Below, one piece after another: positions 1 to 5,667 of a DNA stretch of 6,245 nt. Made by a program: the position numbers and the translations under genes. The DNA is from Pseudomonadota bacterium. Lineage in GTDB: Bacteria; Pseudomonadota; Alphaproteobacteria; Rhizobiales; Hyphomicrobiaceae. The first letter of the stretch is position 1; every line of letters starts with the position of its first letter. Below the pieces are notes generated by a model. It made no database searches, was not told the origin of the DNA, and saw only the letters and a list, made by a program, of their open reading frames with translations. The stretch spans positions 1 to 6,245 of the forward strand of contig JAEYYQ010000567.1 in the NCBI GenBank assembly GCA_023428365.1, given 5' to 3'.

Positions 1-1025
1 CCGTGAAACTGCAGGCAGGCATTCGCCGCTTCCCACGAGGCCTTGGCCGCGAGGTATTTCGCCATATTGGCCTGAGTGCCGCACGGCTGATGCGCATCAT
101 AGAGCCGGCAGGCTTCGAACCGCATCAGGTTCGCCGCCTCAACCTCGATGAACGCCTCAGAGATTGGAAACTGCACGCCCTGGTTCTGGCCAATTGGCCT
201 GCCGAACACGACACGTTCCTTGGTATAGGCAGTCACCTTGTCGATGAACCAGTAGCCGTCGCCGATGCATTCGGCCGCGATCAGCGTGCGCTCGGCGTTG
301 AGGCCGGTGAGGATGTATTTGAAGCCCTGACCTTCCTCGCCGATCAAGTTCTCGGCCGGAATCTCGAGATTGTCGAAGAACAGCTCGTTGGTCTCGTGAT
401 TGACCATGTTGAGGATCGGACGCACCGTCATCCCCTTGGCCTGAGCTTCCTTGAGGTCGACGATGAAGATCGACAGCCCTTCCGACTTCTTCTTGACCTG
501 ATCGAGCGGCGTGGTGCGCGCAAGCAGGATCATCAGATCCGAGTGTTGGATGCGGCTGATCCAAACCTTCTGACCGTTGATGACGTAGCGGTCGCCCTTG
601 CGAACAGCCGTAGTCTTAATCTTCGTGGTGTCGGTTCCCGTGGTTGGCTCAGTCACGCCCATCGACTGCAGACGCAGTTCGCCGGTTGCGATCTTCGGCA
701 AATAGCGCTGGCGCTGCTCTTCCGAGCCATGCCGCACCAGCGTGTTCATGTTGTACATCTGCCCGTGACAGGCGCCGGAATTGCCGCCCGCACGGTTGAT
801 TTCCTCCATGATCACGGAGGCTTCCGTGAGACCGAGACCGGAGCCGCCATACTGCTCCGGAATGAGTGCCGCCATCCAGCCAGCCCTGGTCAAAGCGTCG
901 ACGAACTCTTCCGGATAGCCGCGTGCTTCGTCCACCTTGCGATGGTACTCAGCGGGGAACTCGGCGCACAGCGCACGCACCGCCTCCCGGATATCCTGAT
1001 ACTGTTCGCCCGCAACCGTCTGCAT
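1..1025 (-). CDS. Acyl-CoA dehydrogenase family protein, 3' end outside the window
   Basis: This is a flavin-dependent acyl-CoA dehydrogenase, a cytoplasmic enzyme expected to oxidise an acyl-CoA to its 2,3-enoyl-CoA and pass electrons to ETF. From ATG at 1025 the frame stays open to the left edge, giving 341 complete codons; the family is usually about 380 residues, so some 40 are missing. Visible landmarks are the N-terminal helical domain with EQYGGSGLGLTEA (57-70), the flavin/substrate motif GVTEPTTGTD (123-132), the beta-domain stretch NGQKVWISR (150-158), FGRPIGQNQGVQF (274-286), and the start of the C-terminal QFHGG block at the edge. The usual catalytic-Glu region lies outside. GAGGAT about 8 nt before ATG supports the start. 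Threonine 129 and lysine 135 depart from the common family signature. Fatty, branched or aromatic acyl-CoA substrates cannot be told apart. The gene lies 150 bp downstream of the aldolase-like gene on the same strand, so co-transcription is possible but unproven. Confidence 0.93.
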   Translation of the reverse strand, partial: MQTVAGEQYQDIREAVRALCAEFPAEYHRKVDEARGYPEEFVDALTRAGWMAALIPEQYGGSGLGLTEASVIMEEINRAGGNSGACHGQMYNMNTLVRHGSEEQRQRYLPKIATGELRLQSMGVTEPTTGTDTTKIKTTAVRKGDRYVINGQKVWISRIQHSDLMILLARTTPLDQVKKKSEGLSIFIVDLKEAQAKGMTVRPILNMVNHETNELFFDNLEIPAENLIGEEGQGFKYILTGLNAERTLIAAECIGDGYWFIDKVTAYTKERVVFGRPIGQNQGVQFPISEAFIEVEAANLMRFEACRLYDAHQPCGTQANMAKYLAAKASWEAANACLQFH

Positions 1026-1175
1026 GGCCTGATCCTCAGCCTGAGCCTGCGTGGAATGCCATTGGGCTTAATAGCAAGCGACCCGTCTCGGCGCACGCCT
1101 GATTAGAACAGGATACGAACGGCAGCCCGCGGGATGCAGAACCGCACCCCGCGAAGATACTGCTTGCTCCGGCAA
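1026..1175. other. Gene-free gap between the aldolase-like gene and the acyl-CoA dehydrogenase
   Basis: I see no gene in this 150-bp stretch. On the plus strand it contains a GC-rich inverted repeat, CGCGGG at 1128-1133 pairing with CCCGCG at 1148-1153 across a 14-nt loop, and a self-complementary CCCGCGGG at 1126-1133. Neither is followed by a T run on either strand, so this is not a convincing intrinsic terminator. No good sigma-70 promoter stands out for the dehydrogenase. The last bases before 1025 carry its ribosome binding site. Whether the dehydrogenase has its own promoter remains open. Confidence 0.5.
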
Positions 1176-1892
1176 TCAGCGATTATTCTTCGCGCGCCAC
1201 GCCGCAAAGTCATCCTTCGACTTTGGATCGGTCGCGGGATAGAGGCCCAGGATCGAACGGCCGTTATTCACCTCGTGCGTCACGAAATCCTCGTAGGCCG
1301 TCATCTCAACCGCCTCATCCGCGATCTCGTCGGCAATGTCCGCGGGGATGATGACAACCCCTTCCCTATCGCCCACCACGACATCGCCGGGAAACACCGG
1401 AGCATCGCCGCATCCGATGGGAACGTTGATATCCAGCGCCTGATGCAGCGTCAGGTTTGTCGGAGACGACGGCCGCTGATGGTAGGCGGGAATGTCCAGC
1501 GCTGCGATCTCCGGAGCATCCCGGAAGCCGCCATCCGTGACCACTCCGGCGACGCCGCGCTTCATCAGCCGCGTGACGAGAATGGAACCGGCCGACGCCG
1601 CGCGGGGGTCCTTGCGGCTATCGATCACCATCACAGCACCGGGCGGGCACTCCTCGACGGCCTTGCGCTGCGGGTGCGAGCGATCCTGGAAGACCGTGAT
1701 CGGATTCAGATCCTCACGCGCGGGAATGTAGCGCAGCGTGAAAGCCTCGCCGACCATCGGCTTGGTGTTCGGGTTCAACGGTGCGACGTTCTGAATGAAC
1801 TGATTGCGCAAGCCTCGCTTGAATAGGGCCGTGCAGATCGTTGCTACGCTGACCGTCTGCAGCTTTGCGCGGGTCGAAGGGCTCAAGGGCAT
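1176..1892 (-). CDS. RraA-like / HMG-CHA aldolase-like family protein
   Basis: This 238-residue cytoplasmic protein belongs to the family that includes E. coli RraA and the class II pyruvate aldolases acting on 4-hydroxy-4-methyl-2-oxoglutarate and 4-carboxy-4-hydroxy-2-oxoadipate. Landmarks are PPGAVMVIDS (83-92), the phosphate/pyruvate-binding loop region around Gly102, VVTDGGFRDAPE (117-128) and FPGDVVVGDREGVVIIP (167-183). Arg124 and Asp125 occupy the positions used for pyruvyl binding and metal coordination in the aldolases, and R-D-x2-E is intact. It is longer than E. coli RraA (about 160 residues), with an added N-terminal segment and a charged C-terminal tail. An enzyme, probably a lyase or aldolase on a keto acid, is therefore more likely than an RNase E inhibitor, although databases often label such proteins as ribonuclease regulators. 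AGGAAG lies 5 nt upstream of ATG. It starts 35 bp after the GntR gene and probably shares its transcript. The true substrate is unknown. Confidence 0.9.
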   Translation of the reverse strand: MPLSPSTRAKLQTVSVATICTALFKRGLRNQFIQNVAPLNPNTKPMVGEAFTLRYIPAREDLNPITVFQDRSHPQRKAVEECPPGAVMVIDSRKDPRAASAGSILVTRLMKRGVAGVVTDGGFRDAPEIAALDIPAYHQRPSSPTNLTLHQALDINVPIGCGDAPVFPGDVVVGDREGVVIIPADIADEIADEAVEMTAYEDFVTHEVNNGRSILGLYPATDPKSKDDFAAWRAKNNR

Positions 1893-1927
1893 TTTCTCTT
1901 CCTATCATACGTCGCTTGACAGCGAAC

Positions 1928-2704
1928 TTAGGTTACTTGACGTCCTGGGCGCCGTTCGTCGCTGGATGTGGTTGCCTCGAACAGGTCCGGCCATTTACGA
2001 GCCAGGTTTGGCAGCGCCCTCATCATACCCGATAAATGCACGCGCATCGCGCGCTCTGCAACAGCCGGTTTCTTGGCGGCTATCGCATCTATAATTTCTG
2101 CGTGTTGCTCAATTCTCTGCTTCAAGGGCCGCTCCTCGAGCAGGGTCAGGTAGCGGACCCGATCAAGCTGAGCCTTGGCATCCTCGACAGCCCGCCAGGC
2201 ATTGGGGCGCCCGGCAACCGCCGCCAGGCGGCGATGAAACTGTTCGTCGAGGGCGAAGAAACGGCCAGCGTCCTGATCGCGCCCTGCCTGGCGTTGCTCC
2301 TTGAGCTGGCGCTCAAGGTCGGCAATATCGTCCGCCGTCGCGCCGCGTGCAGCACGACGAACGATTTCCAGTTCGACGGCCTGTCGTACGAAATGCGCGT
2401 CTTCGATCATATTCACGCAGATATGCGCGACCAAAGTCGCCCGCTGCGGCCTGATAACGATCAGGCCGGAACTACTTAAGCGTATAAATGCCTCGCGGAC
2501 TGGCTGCCGGCTGACACGAAACTTATCGGCAATGTCCTGTTCTGAAAGAGCGACGCCGGACTGAAGACGTAAAGTGACAATCGCCTGCCGCAGCGCGGCA
2601 ACGATCTTCTCGGCTTTCGTGGCACTCCTCTCATCGTCGAGTTTCCACAGGTCGCTACTTTCGGATGAGAGATCGGTGGCATCTTGCTGTGGGATAACTA
2701 CCAT
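1928..2704 (-). CDS. GntR-family transcriptional regulator, FadR/FCD subfamily
   Basis: This is a DNA-binding regulator with an N-terminal winged helix and a C-terminal FCD ligand domain. Numbering here counts from the upstream GTG at 2737, which would give 269 residues. The helix-turn-helix covers roughly 64-92 (LSEQDIADKFRVSRQPVREA) and ends in the wing IRPQRATLV. The FCD domain shows the usual metal-binding set, Asp164 and His168 (in LDEQFHRR), His212 and His234, so it probably binds a metal and a small carboxylate. E. coli UxuR, ExuR and FadR belong to this subfamily; orthology to any of them is not claimed. Two starts are possible, GTG at 2737 and ATG at 2704 (258 residues), and neither has a Shine-Dalgarno sequence. 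I prefer 2704 because it keeps most of the palindromic operator upstream and fits a leaderless transcript. It likely represses itself, the downstream minus-strand genes and the divergent TRAP operon through the 2696-2719 palindrome. Confidence 0.92.
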   Translation of the reverse strand: MVVIPQQDATDLSSESSDLWKLDDERSATKAEKIVAALRQAIVTLRLQSGVALSEQDIADKFRVSRQPVREAFIRLSSSGLIVIRPQRATLVAHICVNMIEDAHFVRQAVELEIVRRAARGATADDIADLERQLKEQRQAGRDQDAGRFFALDEQFHRRLAAVAGRPNAWRAVEDAKAQLDRVRYLTLLEERPLKQRIEQHAEIIDAIAAKKPAVAERAMRVHLSGMMRALPNLARKWPDLFEATTSSDERRPGRQVT

Positions 2705-2712
2705 ACTAGTAT
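2684..2712 (+). promoter_or_regulatory. Candidate sigma-70-type promoter for dctPQM-uxuA
   Basis: TTGCTG (2684-2689) and TAGTAT (2707-2712) are separated by 17 bp and match 4 of 6 consensus bases in each box. Transcription would begin near 2719, leaving a leader of about 40 nt before the dctP start. The palindrome covers the second half of the spacer, the -10 box and the start point, so a bound repressor would exclude polymerase. The boxes are imperfect and the call is by eye. Confidence 0.42.
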
Positions 2713-2719
2713 GGTAGTT
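2696..2719. promoter_or_regulatory. Perfect 24-bp palindrome, probable GntR operator
   Basis: The half AACTACCATACT (2696-2707) is followed immediately by its exact reverse complement (2708-2719), with no mismatch over 24 bp. It sits between the divergent regulator and TRAP genes, overlaps the predicted -10 boxes of both directions, and lies next to a GntR gene whose family binds short palindromes as dimers. Binding here would block both promoters at once. The perfect symmetry and the position are seen directly; the assignment to this regulator is inferred. Confidence 0.8.
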
Positions 2720-2739
2720 GACATCAGCACATACCACAA
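2711..2739 (-). promoter_or_regulatory. Candidate promoter for the gntR gene, possibly leaderless
   Basis: Reading the minus strand, TTGTGG (2739-2734) and TACCAT (2716-2711) are separated by 17 bp. With a 6-nt discriminator, transcription would begin at 2704, which is the A of the preferred gntR ATG. That would produce a leaderless mRNA and would explain why no Shine-Dalgarno sequence precedes the gene. The -10 box is only a 4 of 6 match, so this is tentative. Confidence 0.32.
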
Positions 2740-2746
2740 CACTGTT

Positions 2747-2753
2747 AGGGAGG
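2747..2753 (+). promoter_or_regulatory. Strong ribosome binding site that fixes the dctP start
   Basis: AGGGAGG lies 5 nt before the ATG at 2759. It decides the start against the upstream in-frame ATG at 2684, which would add 25 residues read through the operator and place them ahead of a normal signal peptide. Confidence 0.85.
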
Positions 2754-2758
2754 AAAAC

Positions 2759-3739
2759 ATGGTGCCGATGCGTCGCAGGGGCTTGCTATCTCTCATGGCA
2801 GGGCTGGCTCTGTTCGCCGGGGCCGGAATTGCCCAAGCCCAGCAGCAACTCAACATCAACACTGCTCTGACCAAGGACGACCCGATCTATAAGGGCCTCG
2901 AGCGTCTCCGCGACCGTGTGGCGGAGCGATCGAAAGGGCAGCTCAACATCCGCATTTTCCCGGGTTCGCAACTCGGCAAGGACGAAGACGTCCTGGAGCA
3001 GGCGCGCGCCGGCGCAAACGTTGCCGTAGTCGTCGATGGCGGACGTCTCGCGGTGTTCGTCAAGGAGTTTGGAATTCTCGGCGCGCCATATCTTGCAAGC
3101 GGCTTCGACGGCATCCGCAAGGTTGTCACCTCGCCGATGCTGGAGGAATGGAACGGTAAGCTCAAAACCGCCTCGGGCCACTATGCGCTTTCATTTAACT
3201 GGTGGCAGGGCGAGCGGCATCTGCTGACAAATAAGCCGATCAAGGTTCCGGCTGATCTGTCGGGTATCCGCATGCGCACGCCCGGTGCGCCGATATGGGT
3301 CGAGACCATCCGCGCGATGGGAGCAACACCGACGCCAATGGGCTGGGGTGAAGTTTACCCAGCGCTGCAGCAGCAGGTGATCGATGCCGTGGAGGCACAG
3401 CATCCGGCCAGCTTCGGGTCACGCCTTTACGAAGTGACCAAATACCTGACGAAGACGGGTCATTTCAATCTGATTACCGGCGTCGTCACCTCGGCAGCCT
3501 GGTTCGACAAGCTGTCACCGGAACTCCAGACCATCCTCCGGGAAGAGACACTGGCAGCCGGCGATTATGCCTCGAAGCTTACGCAGGATTCGCTTGCCGG
3601 CATCGAAGCCGAATTCAAAGCCAAGGGCATGACGGTTACCGAAGTCGACACGACGCCGTTCGTGAAGGCGACCGAAGGCGTCTACGAAAAGCTCGGCTAC
3701 GGCGAGCTTCGCACGAAAGTCGATGCTCTTCTGAAATAG
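2759..3739 (+). CDS. dctP: TRAP transporter periplasmic solute-binding protein (DctP family)
   Basis: This is the extracytoplasmic receptor of a tripartite TRAP transporter. It binds an organic or sugar acid in the periplasm and delivers it to the DctQM membrane pair. The 326-residue length is typical. The signal peptide is clear: MRRR at the N terminus, a hydrophobic core LLSLMAGLALFAGAGIA, and a likely signal peptidase I cleavage after AQA (about residue 27). The body shows the family patterns FPGSQLGKDEDVLEQ (67-81), GIRMRTPGAP (169-178) with Arg173 as the expected carboxylate-clamping arginine, and MGATPTPMGWGEVYPALQQQVIDAVEAQ (187-214). The downstream mannonate dehydratase suggests a hexuronate or aldonate ligand, consistent with TRAP proteins known to bind uronates, but the sequence alone does not prove the ligand. 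It is first in the operon, after a strong ribosome binding site and the palindromic operator, and is followed by a hairpin that probably protects its message. The gene symbol is a family name. Confidence 0.95.
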   Translation: MVPMRRRGLLSLMAGLALFAGAGIAQAQQQLNINTALTKDDPIYKGLERLRDRVAERSKGQLNIRIFPGSQLGKDEDVLEQARAGANVAVVVDGGRLAVFVKEFGILGAPYLASGFDGIRKVVTSPMLEEWNGKLKTASGHYALSFNWWQGERHLLTNKPIKVPADLSGIRMRTPGAPIWVETIRAMGATPTPMGWGEVYPALQQQVIDAVEAQHPASFGSRLYEVTKYLTKTGHFNLITGVVTSAAWFDKLSPELQTILREETLAAGDYASKLTQDSLAGIEAEFKAKGMTVTEVDTTPFVKATEGVYEKLGYGELRTKVDALLK

Positions 3740-3749
3740 GAATCAGCGG

Positions 3750-3775
3750 GCCAGCGCATTGGGGGATGCGCTGGC
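3750..3775 (+). terminator. Intercistronic hairpin between dctP and dctQ (attenuator or mRNA-stabilising)
   Basis: GCCAGCGCAT (3750-3759) pairs perfectly with ATGCGCTGGC (3766-3775) across a 6-nt loop, TGGGGG, giving a 10-bp GC-rich stem that starts 11 nt after the dctP stop. Only a weak pyrimidine run, TTCTT, follows, so it is at best a leaky terminator. In binding-protein transporter operons such structures commonly stabilise the receptor mRNA or cut read-through, so that receptor outnumbers permease. The structure is seen; its function is inferred. Confidence 0.7.
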
Positions 3776-3827
3776 TTCTTGCTGCTGTGGCGCAACGCCG
3801 GCACCTCACATCTTTCAGCACTCGGAC

Positions 3828-3834
3828 GGGAGGG
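3828..3834 (+). promoter_or_regulatory. Ribosome binding site that fixes the dctQ start
   Basis: GGGAGGG ends 3 nt before the ATG at 3838. This argues for a start here rather than at the in-frame ATG at 3766, which lies inside the right arm of the intercistronic hairpin and would add 24 residues unlike any DctQ N terminus. Confidence 0.75.
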
Positions 3835-3837
3835 CAC

Positions 3838-4350
3838 ATGCCTGAATGGTACAATCGGCTTGAGGAACTCGTGTCGAATGCACTGCTGGCGATCATCACC
3901 GGGCTCGTCTTCATGGCCGCTGTGGCGAGAACACTTGGTTCGCCGATGATCTGGTCGGTCGACGTCGCACAACTCCTCTTTATCTGGCTGTGCTTTCTCG
4001 GTGCGAACCGCGCCATGCGGCTGAAAGCTCATATTGGCGTCGATATGCTGGTCCGTAAACTACCCGGCATGTCGCGCTGGATACTGGAGCTCACACTCGG
4101 CTGTCTCACGCTCGCCTTCCTGCTGACTCTCGCGGTTTCAGGTTATCGGCTCACCGTTCTCAATTGGCAGCGCATCTACGGGGACAGTGGCATTTCCTAC
4201 GCCTGGGTCACCATTGCCGTACCGGTCGGCTGTCTTCTGATGAGCATCACGGTGGCTGTGAACATGCTCAAGGCAATCCGCAATCGGCAACTGGTCTTCT
4301 ACGGATCTCGATCCAGTGAACTCGACCGTGTCGATAGCCAGCTTGGGTGA
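3838..4350 (+). CDS. dctQ: TRAP transporter small permease subunit (DctQ family)
   Basis: This is the small inner-membrane subunit that packs against DctM and helps dock the loaded binding protein. The 170-residue protein has four predicted membrane helices at about 12-32, 40-60, 82-104 and 120-143, the normal DctQ layout. The segment between helices 1 and 2 and into helix 2, IWSVDVAQLLFIWLCFLGAN (38-57) followed by KAHIGVD (63-69), is the best-known family signature. The common WSEE...AR version is changed here to WSVD...AQ, so the usual acidic pair is reduced to one aspartate. A polar tail of about 25 residues follows the last helix. The gene begins 98 bp after dctP, with a hairpin in the gap, and ends 6 bp before dctM, so the two permease genes are tightly coupled in translation. 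The symbol is a family name. Confidence 0.93.
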   Translation: MPEWYNRLEELVSNALLAIITGLVFMAAVARTLGSPMIWSVDVAQLLFIWLCFLGANRAMRLKAHIGVDMLVRKLPGMSRWILELTLGCLTLAFLLTLAVSGYRLTVLNWQRIYGDSGISYAWVTIAVPVGCLLMSITVAVNMLKAIRNRQLVFYGSRSSELDRVDSQLG

Positions 4351-4356
4351 CGGGCG

Positions 4357-5634
4357 ATGCTGCTCCTTGTGACTATATTCTGCATTCTGATGTTTCTCGG
4401 ATTGCCCGTTTCATTGGCGATCGGCATTTCCGGCTTCACATTCTTTTTGCTGAACGACACTGTCCCCGTCAGCATCGCTGTCCAGCAAATCGCAACATCC
4501 TCGCAGAGCTTCCCCCTTCTGGCCGTGCCGTTCTTCGTGCTGGCCGGTCATATGATGAATAAAACCGGGGTCACCCAGCGCCTGATCAACTGCTCGAACG
4601 TCCTCGTCTCGTGGATGGCGGGTGGGCTTGCGCAAGTCTGCATCCTGCTCTCGACATTCATGGGGGGCGTGTCCGGCTCCGCCGTCGCCGATGCCGCGAT
4701 GGAAGCGCGCATTCTGGGGCCGGAGATGATCCGTCGAGGCTACTCGCGCGGCTTCACCTGCGCTGCCATTGCCGTTGGCTCGCTGATCACAGCGACCATT
4801 CCGCCGAGCCTGGGCCTGATCCTCTACGGATATGTTGGCAACGTCTCGATCGGCCGCCTGTTTCTTGCCGGCATTATCCCAGGGATGCTGATGATGATCG
4901 GCCTGATGACGGTGGTATGGATCGTCGCACGCAAGCGCGGCTATCAATCCTCGACTAAGGAATTGCCCAGCGGCCGTGACGTCTGGCGGGCAATTGTCGA
5001 TGCCAAGTGGGCCCTTCTGTTCCCGATTGCCCTGCTCGTTGGCATCCGTGGTGGCGTTTTCACCCCGTCCGAGATCGGCGCCTTTGCTGTCGTCTATGCG
5101 ATTGTTATCGGCATGTTTTTGCACAAAGAGCTGACCTGGAAGGGATTTCAGGAAGCCCTTTCTGATGGCGTCGTCGACGTTGGCGTCATCATGTTCATCA
5201 TTCTCATGTCGGGCCCCGTCGGCTACGCGCTGATCTTCGAACAGACGCCGCAAGACATGGCAGAGTGGATGCTCGGACTTTCGCAGAATCCGACTGTTAT
5301 CGTTCTTCTCATCCTGCTGTTTCTGCTCATTCTCGGCACGGCCTTGGAAAGCACTGTGATGGTGTTGCTGCTGACGCCGATTTTCGTGCCGATCGTCACG
5401 AAGCTGGGCGTGGACCCCGTTCATTTCGGCATCCTCATGATGTCGATCGTCACTCTGGGCAGCATGACACCGCCAGTCGGGCCCGCCATGTTTGCGGTGT
5501 GCACAATCCTCAACACACCAATCGAGGAATACACGATTGAGAGCTTGCCGTTCATCGCGATGATCTGCTTCATCATTCTGCTGCTCACGTTCACGCCGGG
5601 CCTGGTGCTGTGGCTTCCGAACCTGCTGATGTGA
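4357..5634 (+). CDS. dctM: TRAP transporter large permease subunit (DctM family)
   Basis: This is the large inner-membrane subunit that forms the ion-coupled translocation path of the TRAP transporter. The 425-residue length and near-continuous hydrophobic segments, consistent with about a dozen membrane helices, are typical. Landmarks are SQSFPLLAVPFFVLAGHMMNKTG (48-70), STFMGGVSGSAVADAAM (99-115), ATIPPSLGLILYGYVGNVSIGRLFLAGIIPG (146-176), GGVFTPSEIGAFAVVYA (231-247) and the second inverted-repeat signature GSMTPPVGPAMFAV (368-381). The TIPPS and MTPPVG re-entrant loops correspond to the ion and substrate sites of the family. ATG at 4357 lies 6 nt after the dctQ stop; GGGTGA, overlapping that stop codon, serves as a modest ribosome binding site. 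There is no sign of frameshift or truncation. Substrate range is probably set by DctP. The symbol is a family name. Confidence 0.96.
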   Translation: MLLLVTIFCILMFLGLPVSLAIGISGFTFFLLNDTVPVSIAVQQIATSSQSFPLLAVPFFVLAGHMMNKTGVTQRLINCSNVLVSWMAGGLAQVCILLSTFMGGVSGSAVADAAMEARILGPEMIRRGYSRGFTCAAIAVGSLITATIPPSLGLILYGYVGNVSIGRLFLAGIIPGMLMMIGLMTVVWIVARKRGYQSSTKELPSGRDVWRAIVDAKWALLFPIALLVGIRGGVFTPSEIGAFAVVYAIVIGMFLHKELTWKGFQEALSDGVVDVGVIMFIILMSGPVGYALIFEQTPQDMAEWMLGLSQNPTVIVLLILLFLLILGTALESTVMVLLLTPIFVPIVTKLGVDPVHFGILMMSIVTLGSMTPPVGPAMFAVCTILNTPIEEYTIESLPFIAMICFIILLLTFTPGLVLWLPNLLM

Positions 5635-5667
5635 GCGACAGGCACTGGTCCGCAGGGAATTGAGGCG

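Noticed and set aside
3..1106. A 367-codon open frame on the plus strand
   Set aside because: It is antisense to the acyl-CoA dehydrogenase, which matches its family along its whole visible length. The plus-strand translation has no recognisable features.
1126..1153. GC-rich inverted repeats after the RraA-like gene as an intrinsic terminator
   Set aside because: The stem is short with a 14-nt loop, and there is no T run on the transcribed side.
1134..1826. A 230-codon open frame on the plus strand
   Set aside because: It is antisense to the RraA-like gene and shows no domain or ribosome binding site. It is treated as a shadow.
1902..1910. CTATCATAC upstream of the RraA-like gene, matching 8 of 9 bases of an operator half (CTACCATAC)
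   Set aside because: No second half-site accompanies it, and it partly overlaps the Shine-Dalgarno sequence of that gene, so chance resemblance is the simpler reading.
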